In this document: positions 8,460 through 16,295 of the stretch, piece by piece
Position numbering within the stretch: position 1 is the first letter of the stretch
How the letters are laid out: each line of letters starts with the position of its first letter
Origin: Candidatus Cloacimonadota bacterium
Lineage (GTDB): Bacteria > Cloacimonadota > Cloacimonadia > Cloacimonadales > Cloacimonadaceae
DNA length: 41,267 bases
Reading direction: 5' to 3'
NCBI GenBank assembly: GCA_030154085.1
Contig: JASKKR010000018.1
Location: 1-41,267 of the forward strand
Program-made: the position numbers and the translations under genes
Notes under the pieces: model-generated
Database searches by the model: none
The model's input: the letters and a program-made list of their open reading frames with translations, nothing else
Told to the model about the DNA's origin: nothing

Positions 8460-8500
8460 ATTTGCAATTTTCGGTGATCTTTATTTGCAATTTTCGGTGA
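8460..8500. repeat. two tandem copies of an 18-base motif upstream of dnaE
   Basis: ATTTGCAATTTTCGGTGA occurs exactly at 8460-8477 and 8483-8500, each followed by a TCTTT-containing spacer (period 23 bases, about two helical turns). It lies 110-150 bases before the dnaE start, as paired regulator sites often do. The rest of the 8104-8609 gap holds nothing else I can support. Confidence 0.5.
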
Positions 8501-8554
8501 GTCTTTATACACATTATATCCAAACTGAGCATAGGAACTGAGTGTGGATTTTGT

Positions 8555-8582
8555 TTGACATAATTACATAGTCACAGACAAT
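8555..8582 (+). promoter_or_regulatory. candidate promoter of dnaE
   Basis: TTGACA (8555-8560), a 16-base spacer and GACAAT (8577-8582; four of six consensus bases) place a start near 8589, about 20 bases before the dnaE ATG and just ahead of its ribosome site. Confidence 0.35.
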
Positions 8583-8609
8583 GCCATCATTAGTGACACG
8601 GAGATCAAG

Positions 8610-11600
8610 ATGTCTTTTGTACATTTACATAACCATTCCCAATACAGTCTATTAGACGGAGCCTGTCGAGTGGACAGGATGGTCAAGCTTGCCAAAGAGA
8701 TGAATATGCCGGCTCTTGCCATAACCGATCACGGCAATTTATTTGGAGTGATCGACTTTTACAAAACTGCCAAAGCAGCTGGAATCAAGCCAATTATAGG
8801 TACGGAAGCATACATTATCAATGGCAACATCGAGAGTGAGCTGCACAAAAATGCTACTCGCTACCATCTTATTTTATTAGCGCAGAATTATAAGGGTTAT
8901 CAGAACTTGATGAAGCTCTCCTCGTTTTCCTATATAAACGGTTTTTATTACAAACCACGCATCAGCAAAAGTCTGCTCGAGGAATACAACGAGGGTCTCA
9001 TCTGTCTATCTGCATGCGTAAAAGGCGAGATTCCTTCTCTCCTATCAGCAGAACGCTATGGACAAGCCGAGGAAGTGGCAAAGTGGTATAAAAATATATT
9101 TGGAGATCGCTTTTACATAGAAATCCAAGATCACGGTCTTGATATTGAGAAAGCCGTGATGCCCAAGGTGATAGATTTGGCAAAAAAATGTGACATTCCT
9201 ATGGTGCTGACCAATGACTGTCACTATCTACATCAGGAAGATCATGAATCGCACGATATCCTGCTATGTATACAAACCGGAAAATTACTGAATGACCCAG
9301 GGCGTATGCGCTATGACACGACGCAGCTCTATTTTAAATCCCCAGAGGAAATGCAGCAGATCTTCCCGGATTATCCTGAAGCTTATGAGAATACACTAAA
9401 GATCGCAGAACGTATAGATCTTGAGCTCAAATACGACAAATTCCTTTTGCCCAAGGTGGAAACTCCGCCCGAATATCCTGAGATGGGAGACTATCTGAGA
9501 CACCTTTGCTATGAAGCGGCAAAAGAAAAGTATGAACAAGTCGAAGGAGAAGTTTCGGAACGTATAGACTATGAGTTGGGTGTGATCAAGCGCATGGGAT
9601 TTGAAGGGTATTTCCTCGTGGTGAAAGACATCATCGATAATGCTCGCAAGCAGGATGTGCCCGTTGGTCCCGGACGTGGCTCCGCTGCTGGCAGTATCAT
9701 TGCCTATCTATTGGATATTACGAAGATTGACCCGCTCAAATATGGATTACTTTTTGAGAGATTTCTCAATCCTGACCGCGTTAGCATGCCAGATATAGAC
9801 ATAGATTTTTGTGCACAAAAGCGCAATAAGGTGATCGACTATATTGTGCAGAAATACAACCGTGAGAATGTGACTCAGATCATCACATTTGGGACACTTG
9901 GTGCCAAGAGTGTGATCAAAGATGTGGCAAGAGTGCTTTCGGTTCCCGCATCGGAAGCTAACAAGATTACCAAGACAATGCCCGGCATGGTTAAAAATCT
10001 CGAGGAAGCACAAAAGCAATTTCCCGAATTTATGGATCTGATCAATCAAAACGAACTGTATCAGAGCATATTAAAGCATTCTATTGTGTTGGAAGGATTG
10101 ATCAGGCAGACTGGAATCCATGCTGCAGGGGTAGTGATTGCGCCAGGGAATCTCACCGACTATGTCCCTTTGGCATGCAGTTCTCAGAAAGATGGCGAGA
10201 AGGTCATCTTGGTGCAATATGAGGGCAAATGGCTGGATGAGTTGAAGATGCTGAAGATGGATATTCTGGGGCTGAAAACGCTAACTTTGATAAAAAAGAC
10301 GGTAGATTTGGTCAAACAGAGCCATGATATAGGCATTGATATAGATAGCATTCCCCTGGATGATCAGGAAGTGTTTGACTTACTCGGGAAAGGCGAGACA
10401 GATGGAGTCTTTCAATTTGAAAGCGACGGCATGCGCAAGTATTTGGGGGAACTAAAACCAAATAGGTTTGAAGATCTCATCGCTATGGTGGCACTCTATC
10501 GACCTGGACCAATGCAATTTATCGATAGCTACATCGCGCGTAAGCATGGTAAGGAAAAAGTGACCTACGATCACCCTTTGGTAGAAAATGCCCTCAAAGA
10601 TACTTACGGAGTTACTATCTATCAAGAGCAGGTAATGCAGATTTCTCGAGAATTAGGTGGACTCACCGGAGGCGAGGCTGATACACTGCGCAAAGCGATG
10701 GGCAAGAAAAAGACTGATCTGATGATGATCTTTCAAGAAAAGATCATCGCCGGAGCAGCTAAGAATGGAGTTCCACGCTCGACAATCGACAAAATCTGGC
10801 AGGATTGGCTGAAGTTTGCAGAATATGCTTTTAACAAGAGTCATGCAACATGCTATGCTTTGGTTGCATATCAAACTGCATGGCTTAAAGCACACTATCC
10901 TGTAGAGTTTATGGCAGCTTTGCTATCTTTGGAAGACGATCCTGCTGATATCCCACTTGAGATCGAAGTCTGCAAAAACATGGGAATCAATATCATCCCT
11001 CCAAACATAAACCGAAGCGAAGCAGAATTTAGCGTTCATAACTCCGACGTTCTCTTTGGACTGCGAGCTATTAAAAACCTAGGTGAATCTGCCATGCGCG
11101 CTATCATCGAGGATCGTGAGCAAAATGGGGTATATACCAATATCTTCGATTTTTGTTCCCGTCTTGATAGCAGTTCGGTAAACAAAACTGTGCTTGAGAG
11201 CTTAATAGCATCGGGAGCAATGGATGAATTAGAGGGAACTCGGGCTCAGAAGTGGGCTGCAATCGAACAAGCTTTGGCGCTTTCTTCAGGAGATCAGCGT
11301 GATCGTAAACGAGGACAGACCTCACTCTTTGACCTTATCATAGAAGAAGATAGCAATTTCTTCCCAGCCTTACCTACAGTTGAAGAATGGTCTTATCTGC
11401 ATCAGCTGGAAATGGAAAAATCAGTACTGGGCTTTTATATGAGCGGTCACCCTCTATTTGAATATCGAAGTCTCTTGAAATATCTATGCACAGGAAACTC
11501 AATAACCGGAAAGAATAAATACAAAGACATGAGCTTGGTCGGGATAGTCTCAAACTTCAGCCGGAAAAAAGATAATAAAGGTAATCCCATTGCATTTGTG

Positions 11601-12047
11601 GAAATGGAAGATCTATCTGGTAAATTTGAAGTTCCACTTTTTAACCGGGATTATGAGCGATACATGAACTTAATCGAGATCGGCAAAGTTTTTTATGTCT
11701 CTGGAGCCAAAAGTCTATATAATGGTAACGATGATGGAATCCTGAGAATCCTGCCAAAGGCTTTGATACCTTTTGATGAATTGCCACAGGTTTTGCGGGG
11801 GAGCCTCAAGATTCGATTGCAAAATCATCAGATCAAAAAAGGCTATCTTAGCGAAATCAGCACATGGTGCAAACGAAAACCAGGAAATGTGAGTTTGCAA
11901 GTGACTGTGGAAGCGTCTGATATGGAATATTATACACTTGAGACTAAAGATCATATTTTCCCCGATAATACTATTTTGATATGGTTGGAAAAACAGGGAC
12001 TGGAATTCGGTTTGGACGTCTATACAGATGAAAAAAAAGATTATTAA
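8610..12047 (+). CDS. dnaE: DNA polymerase III alpha subunit
   Basis: 1145 residues, the normal length for the DnaE1 class. ATG with CGGAG seven bases upstream. The N-terminal PHP domain shows FVHLHNHSQYSLLDG, ITDHGN and NDCHYL. The palm carries GPGRGSAAGS near 353 and the catalytic acidic motif PDIDIDF at 394-400; the third Asp is in KMDILGLKTL (D551). The C-terminal part has the OB-fold region (SLVGIVSNFSRKKD, FVEMEDLSGKFEVPLFNRDYERY) and a short tau-binding-type tail. This is the replicative polymerase of the chromosome. Its last 20 bases overlap the next gene, so it appears to lead a three-gene unit with the GWxTD proteins. Confidence 0.97.
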   Translation: MSFVHLHNHSQYSLLDGACRVDRMVKLAKEMNMPALAITDHGNLFGVIDFYKTAKAAGIKPIIGTEAYIINGNIESELHKNATRYHLILLAQNYKGYQNLMKLSSFSYINGFYYKPRISKSLLEEYNEGLICLSACVKGEIPSLLSAERYGQAEEVAKWYKNIFGDRFYIEIQDHGLDIEKAVMPKVIDLAKKCDIPMVLTNDCHYLHQEDHESHDILLCIQTGKLLNDPGRMRYDTTQLYFKSPEEMQQIFPDYPEAYENTLKIAERIDLELKYDKFLLPKVETPPEYPEMGDYLRHLCYEAAKEKYEQVEGEVSERIDYELGVIKRMGFEGYFLVVKDIIDNARKQDVPVGPGRGSAAGSIIAYLLDITKIDPLKYGLLFERFLNPDRVSMPDIDIDFCAQKRNKVIDYIVQKYNRENVTQIITFGTLGAKSVIKDVARVLSVPASEANKITKTMPGMVKNLEEAQKQFPEFMDLINQNELYQSILKHSIVLEGLIRQTGIHAAGVVIAPGNLTDYVPLACSSQKDGEKVILVQYEGKWLDELKMLKMDILGLKTLTLIKKTVDLVKQSHDIGIDIDSIPLDDQEVFDLLGKGETDGVFQFESDGMRKYLGELKPNRFEDLIAMVALYRPGPMQFIDSYIARKHGKEKVTYDHPLVENALKDTYGVTIYQEQVMQISRELGGLTGGEADTLRKAMGKKKTDLMMIFQEKIIAGAAKNGVPRSTIDKIWQDWLKFAEYAFNKSHATCYALVAYQTAWLKAHYPVEFMAALLSLEDDPADIPLEIEVCKNMGINIIPPNINRSEAEFSVHNSDVLFGLRAIKNLGESAMRAIIEDREQNGVYTNIFDFCSRLDSSSVNKTVLESLIASGAMDELEGTRAQKWAAIEQALALSSGDQRDRKRGQTSLFDLIIEEDSNFFPALPTVEEWSYLHQLEMEKSVLGFYMSGHPLFEYRSLLKYLCTGNSITGKNKYKDMSLVGIVSNFSRKKDNKGNPIAFVEMEDLSGKFEVPLFNRDYERYMNLIEIGKVFYVSGAKSLYNGNDDGILRILPKALIPFDELPQVLRGSLKIRLQNHQIKKGYLSEISTWCKRKPGNVSLQVTVEASDMEYYTLETKDHIFPDNTILIWLEKQGLEFGLDVYTDEKKDY

Positions 12048-13146
12048 CTTCTGGTTCTTTGTAGTAATCTTACTGCCCCTTTTTGGACAAGAGATGGTAG
12101 TGGAGAACTATGAAACAGGAGTAGATATATGGATTTTAGTGCCATATGACATCTTTCGCTTTCCGCGGGATGCAGAGCAAGCCGAATATCAAGTGTCTAT
12201 CCAAATCCAAGATGCACAAAATAAGCAGGTAACAGTAGCTGAGAGGAAACTCACAGTGCCAAATCAAGATTGGTTGCAGGGAAGTGCTATTCCAATTTAT
12301 CAACAGCTTACACTTTCTGCTGGAAACTATAGCCTAAACATGACTCTCCGCAATCGGCAATTGGGCGACCGGCATAATTTCATCAGAAACTTTTTGGTTA
12401 GCAGGCAGATTACGGAAATAGGACAAGCATATATCATCGCCGAGCGGGATGGTTTTGAATACGTTCCGGCAAATCCAATGAGCCGTTATTTGGATAAAAT
12501 GACCCTGAGACTGAGCTATGGTTTGGATATAGATAAAATCATCCTGAACTTGGATAAGCAGAGCTATAACTTCATTGATCCCCAAAGCCCATTCGAACTT
12601 GAAGTGATGGATTATGCTGTCCCCGATAGCACTTCAAAATTATCTTTGACGCTCTTCCAACAAAACGTCTGTTACAATCTCGAACCATTGTATTATGGTC
12701 AATGGTTTTCCTTTAATCAACGCTATTCGTTAAAAGATCAAATAGATCAATTACGCTATATCGCTAGTCAAAACGAATGGCGAGTGCTCAGTAAAGTATC
12801 CAAAGACAAATATGCCGACGCCATAGAAAGCTTTTGGCAGGCACATGATCCCACTCCGGGTACTATCCGCAATGAAAACCGTGAGTTATTTTATCAGCGG
12901 GTTATTAAGGCTGATGAGCTATTTACAATCCATAGAAGAATGGTGGGCTGGAAATCGGATCGGGGACGAATCTATATCAAATTTGGTGAACCCGATCAAA
13001 TCGTAAATGACAGCTTCCCAATCGGCAAACCACCCAGCATAATTTGGCACTATTTTAGACTAAACCGCGTCTTTGTCTTCGTTGATGAACGCGGATTTGG
13101 GCAATATAAACTAAGGAATACAGAAGATGAATATATCGATTTTTAA
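12028..13146 (+). CDS. exported GWxTD-domain protein, first copy
   Basis: 372 residues with a signal peptide (MKKKIINFWFFVVILLPLFGQ) and a beta-rich N-terminal half. The C-terminal third carries GWKSDRGRIYIKFGEPDQI near residue 308, the signature of GWxTD proteins (here GWKSD). The family is common in Acidobacteriota, Bacteroidota/Chlorobi and Cloacimonadota, and its function is not known to me. The start lies 20 bases inside dnaE and the end overlaps the second copy by 20 bases, so all three are probably translated from one message. Export to periplasm or envelope is predicted from the signal peptide. Confidence 0.85.
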   Translation: MKKKIINFWFFVVILLPLFGQEMVVENYETGVDIWILVPYDIFRFPRDAEQAEYQVSIQIQDAQNKQVTVAERKLTVPNQDWLQGSAIPIYQQLTLSAGNYSLNMTLRNRQLGDRHNFIRNFLVSRQITEIGQAYIIAERDGFEYVPANPMSRYLDKMTLRLSYGLDIDKIILNLDKQSYNFIDPQSPFELEVMDYAVPDSTSKLSLTLFQQNVCYNLEPLYYGQWFSFNQRYSLKDQIDQLRYIASQNEWRVLSKVSKDKYADAIESFWQAHDPTPGTIRNENRELFYQRVIKADELFTIHRRMVGWKSDRGRIYIKFGEPDQIVNDSFPIGKPPSIIWHYFRLNRVFVFVDERGFGQYKLRNTEDEYIDF

Positions 13147-14473
13147 AAAGTCCTTGCTACTGTGCATTTTAATCGCTAGCAGTTTGGGTCTTTTTGCCCA
13201 AGCAAAACTCAATATGTATATCGATTACAATCGGTTTTTAGATCATGAGGGCAACACTATCCTTTTGATAGATTATGAAATTCCATATCGAAGTCTGCTA
13301 TTTTTGGCGCATAACAATGCCTTCTTTGCACAGGTAGAAGTAGAAATCCAAGTGGCAAACCAGGATTCTGTGATCTATACCCACCAAGTCTCTGATAATA
13401 TAGGCATAAGCAGCAAGCACGACGCCAGTTCAAACGTAAAGTCTTATCTCAATCGGATAAGCTTCCTGATGAGCGAAGAACACTATGACATCTCCTTCAC
13501 AGCCACAGACCTGCTCTCAAAAAACAGCTTTGTGTGGAGCTTTGGCGTCGATGCTCTTTCCCCTAGAAGCAGAATCAGCGATTTGGAACTCAATAGCCGA
13601 GTCTATGTAGATAGCAGCGCTTATCTAGAAAAGTTCCGCCGGCAAGGCAAAGTATATGAACCGACAGTGTCCGCAATCTTACGACGCCAGTATCATGAAA
13701 ATGCACATCTATATCTGGAAATATACACACCTGAAGAAGAGCTGGGCGAATCCCAACTCCTTAACCTGAGTCTGGAACAAAACGGGATATTGATTGTGGA
13801 TGAATATATGGATTTTATTCCGACTAAACCGCATGAGAGCTTTACCCTCAAGATCCCGCTCACAGACCTACCAGCGGGCAAATATCAAGCTTGGGTATCA
13901 CTGCAAGCTCGTGAATATCAGGAAGATCGAGATTTTGAATTTGTGCTATCAGAAGAGATCGAGACTATGCTGAGTATCTTTAACAGCCCAGATGATGAAT
14001 ATCAGCTCATGCGCTATTTCATGGCTAGCAATATGCCAGCAAATTGGGATAACATGGATATTGACACCAAACGGAGACACATTAGCAATTTCTGGCGAAA
14101 TATGGCAATTGCAACTCGAATGACTGAGACTGAGGTGATGGATCTTATCAATTCACGTGTCGAACATGCAAATCGGTTTTATTCACATCTTCGACCAGGC
14201 TGGACTACAGACATGGGACGCATCTATATCCGTAACGGAGCCCCTGATGATATCGAAAAGGGGACAAGCTCAGATGAGAGTCGCTTTGTTCGCAAAGACT
14301 ACCAAATCTGGAAGTACCACAGCGGGAACAGACCAGTCTATATCTTCATTGATATCCAGATGAACAATAATTACCGCTTGATCTACGCTAGTGGAGATGA
14401 TATGGAAATTACAAATCCGGATTGGTTGAGATATCTGGGCGGTGATTTTGACGTAAGTCTCTTAAGAAACTAA
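13127..14473 (+). CDS. exported GWxTD-domain protein, second copy
   Basis: 448 residues with a signal peptide (KSLLLCILIASSLGLFAQA). The C-terminal domain has LRPGWTTDMGRIYIRNGAPDD near residue 358, the canonical GWxTD form, followed by YQIWKYHSG and RPVYIFID as in the first copy. The N-terminal region is about 75 residues longer than in the neighbour, and the two share overall plan but little obvious identity outside the signature, so the duplication is old. It overlaps the preceding gene by 20 bases and converges on yraN with a 37-base gap lacking a clear terminator. Function unknown. Confidence 0.85.
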   Translation: MNISIFKKSLLLCILIASSLGLFAQAKLNMYIDYNRFLDHEGNTILLIDYEIPYRSLLFLAHNNAFFAQVEVEIQVANQDSVIYTHQVSDNIGISSKHDASSNVKSYLNRISFLMSEEHYDISFTATDLLSKNSFVWSFGVDALSPRSRISDLELNSRVYVDSSAYLEKFRRQGKVYEPTVSAILRRQYHENAHLYLEIYTPEEELGESQLLNLSLEQNGILIVDEYMDFIPTKPHESFTLKIPLTDLPAGKYQAWVSLQAREYQEDRDFEFVLSEEIETMLSIFNSPDDEYQLMRYFMASNMPANWDNMDIDTKRRHISNFWRNMAIATRMTETEVMDLINSRVEHANRFYSHLRPGWTTDMGRIYIRNGAPDDIEKGTSSDESRFVRKDYQIWKYHSGNRPVYIFIDIQMNNNYRLIYASGDDMEITNPDWLRYLGGDFDVSLLRN

Positions 14474-14510
14474 ACTCAGATGATCGGCTATAAGACAAAG
14501 CAATAAAGAC

Positions 14511-14897
14511 TTATGGCAGATCAACCGGCAAGAAAGCATCTTCAAAATGCTTTATCGAGAAACTCTCGATAGAATCATCATATAGTGCTGTAATCACGTC
14601 AAAGCGGGTATTATGGTTGCGATACTGAGGATTCTGACTACAATATATCTGTGCGACGCGGGAAATGTGCGCCTGTTTACGGTAGTTTACACTAGCAATC
14701 GCACTTTCTATAGAGTGATATTTTCTGGTCTTGACTTCGACAAAAATAAGTTGTTGATCTTTTTCTACGATCAAATCTATTTCGCCTTGTTGAACACGGA
14801 AGTTTCTGCAAATAATGCGGTAACCCTTATGTAACATGTAATTTGCAGCGGCTTCTTCGCCAGCTTTTGCCAAGTCATTCTTTGATAGCATCGTCAT
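14511..14897 (-). CDS. YraN/UPF0102-family endonuclease-like protein
   Basis: 128 residues. Begins GEEAAANYMLHKGYRIICRNFR and continues GEIDLIVEKDQQLIFVEVKTRK, the restriction-endonuclease-like core (acidic residues of GEIDLI and the ExK of VEVKTR) that defines YraN. It ends with RFDVITALYDD and a typical IxHFEDAF tail. The family sits near replication and repair genes and is thought to act on nucleic acid, but no substrate is established. It is transcribed toward the dnaE/GWxTD unit and diverges from the YjbH-like gene. Confidence 0.9.
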   Translation of the reverse strand: MTMLSKNDLAKAGEEAAANYMLHKGYRIICRNFRVQQGEIDLIVEKDQQLIFVEVKTRKYHSIESAIASVNYRKQAHISRVAQIYCSQNPQYRNHNTRFDVITALYDDSIESFSIKHFEDAFLPVDLP

Positions 14898-14913
14898 GCT
14901 GTCTAAAAAAAGC

Positions 14914-14941
14914 TTGACTGATTATTTGTCAATGGTAAATG
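14914..14941 (+). promoter_or_regulatory. candidate promoter of the YjbH-like gene
   Basis: TTGACT (14914-14919), a 16-base spacer and TAAATG (14936-14941) in the gap between yraN and the next plus-strand gene. The -35 is good and the -10 fair. Confidence 0.3.
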
Positions 14942-15017
14942 AGTAATTAATGAGTATGTCGTTCCATTTGGTACTGTTTAAAGAATAAAGAAGAAACACC
15001 GAAAGGTGGAGGGAAGT

Positions 15018-16163
15018 ATGAAAAAAATTATATTAAGTGTGATTGTTATCGCAACGATGTGTGGTCTGTTGAATGCAGTGCCGTTCCAGACTTTGGGCAT
15101 GTTGCGCACCCCGGATGCTTATGTATTACCCCATACAGCGGCAGAAATCATGGTTGGCGGTTATTATCGCGATGTTGCTAAGCCTGTGGATTATGACGGT
15201 TTCACACCTTTTGTGATGCTCGGAGTGGGTATTCTAGATAGAGTCGAACTCGGACTCTTCGTGGGAGACAAAATTGAAGATGAGCCGCTAGTTTATTTTT
15301 TGAATGTAAAGGCTAAGATCTTGCAGGAAACATCATTGCTACCTCAGCTATCGGTGGGAATAGACAACATCTTATCTCCCATTGGTGAGACCAGCGTGGA
15401 AGACCTGAACCCGGGAGATGACTTCTATAATCATCCCGACAATGCCGGATATGAGATATATTCACCATATGTGGTTGCTTCCAAACAAGCTGTAATTCTG
15501 GGTATGCCGTGGATGCTAAATCTTGGTGCTGGTGCACACCGTTTTACCGGTCAAGCTTCAAGATCTCGTGTCTTGAATGGCTTCTTTGCTTCAGCAGAGA
15601 TGTCACCTGTCCAAAACCTCACCCTTCAAGGTGAATTTGATGGACAAGATGTCAATGCTGGGATTAAGTATAGCTATCGAAACTGGGGTGTTAAAGTTGG
15701 TGCACAAGCCTTGGAAGACCTAACCAAAGATAATGGCTACGAAGACAACCTGAGATTGGCTTTTGGCTTAAGCTATCTTTTCGATAAATATGCCGAAGCC
15801 AAGCGTCGTCCGGACATCAGAACCTATGCAAAAGATGAGCATTTGGAAGAATCCTATGTGGTAGATCTTGGAACAGGTTCAGTAGAAAAAAGCTCCCCGA
15901 CTGACAAAGCTATCGTTGATAAGCAAATTGTCCCCACCCCTCAGGATACTCGTCCTGGTGAGACTGTCACCACACCTACAGGCACTCTTGAAACTCCAGG
16001 ATATGCCGAGGGTGATGCTATTAGCTCTCAGGCACAGTTGTCTCCAGAAATACGCGACCTTCTGGAAGAACTTAGAATTCTTAGAACCGAGCGCGAAAAG
16101 GCTCAGAAATCTCTAGACGATTTGCGGGCATGGATTGAACAGCTTAAGCAGGAAAAGAAATAA
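15018..16163 (+). CDS. outer-membrane protein, YjbH-like, with C-terminal coiled coil
   Basis: 381 residues from the ATG at 15018; GGTGGAGGG directly upstream is the ribosome site, so the in-frame GTG at 15006 is not the start. Signal peptide MKKIILSVIVIATMCGLLNA. The mature protein opens QTLGMLRTPDAYVLPHTAAE, resembling the entry of YjbH-type exopolysaccharide-linked barrels ('G-l-TPsA'). Strand-like segments run to about 265. A Pro/Thr-rich linker follows and then a heptad-like helix at 345-381 (LLEELRILRTEREKAQKSL). The family call is tentative. The helix would reach into the periplasm, and the gene lies directly upstream of the TPR/ExbB/ExbD/TonB operon, so it could be its outer-membrane partner; that is inference from position. 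Confidence 0.55.
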   Translation: MKKIILSVIVIATMCGLLNAVPFQTLGMLRTPDAYVLPHTAAEIMVGGYYRDVAKPVDYDGFTPFVMLGVGILDRVELGLFVGDKIEDEPLVYFLNVKAKILQETSLLPQLSVGIDNILSPIGETSVEDLNPGDDFYNHPDNAGYEIYSPYVVASKQAVILGMPWMLNLGAGAHRFTGQASRSRVLNGFFASAEMSPVQNLTLQGEFDGQDVNAGIKYSYRNWGVKVGAQALEDLTKDNGYEDNLRLAFGLSYLFDKYAEAKRRPDIRTYAKDEHLEESYVVDLGTGSVEKSSPTDKAIVDKQIVPTPQDTRPGETVTTPTGTLETPGYAEGDAISSQAQLSPEIRDLLEELRILRTEREKAQKSLDDLRAWIEQLKQEKK

Positions 16164-16164
16164 A

Positions 16165-16192
16165 TTGAAACAGTAGAATAGTGCCTTATACT
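16165..16192 (+). promoter_or_regulatory. candidate promoter of the TPR/Exb/TonB operon
   Basis: TTGAAA (16165-16170), 16 bases, TATACT (16187-16192): five of six matches in each hexamer. It starts one base after the preceding stop codon, so the terminator-like hairpin at 16221 would lie in the leader of the transcript it starts. Confidence 0.45.
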
Positions 16193-16220
16193 AAACACCC
16201 TTACTTCAGATAAACATAAT

Positions 16221-16250
16221 GCCAGGGTGCATGGGTACCCTGGCTTTATA
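16221..16250 (+). terminator. intrinsic terminator or leader attenuator
   Basis: Perfect 8-bp stem GCCAGGGT / ACCCTGGC (16221-16228 with 16237-16244), 8-base loop, then TTTATAAT. It ends the YjbH-like gene and would also be transcribed from the promoter at 16165-16192. Confidence 0.65.
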
Positions 16251-16295
16251 ATATAATTAGAGACTATATACATTGAGTTTAAAGAGAGCGGGTTT

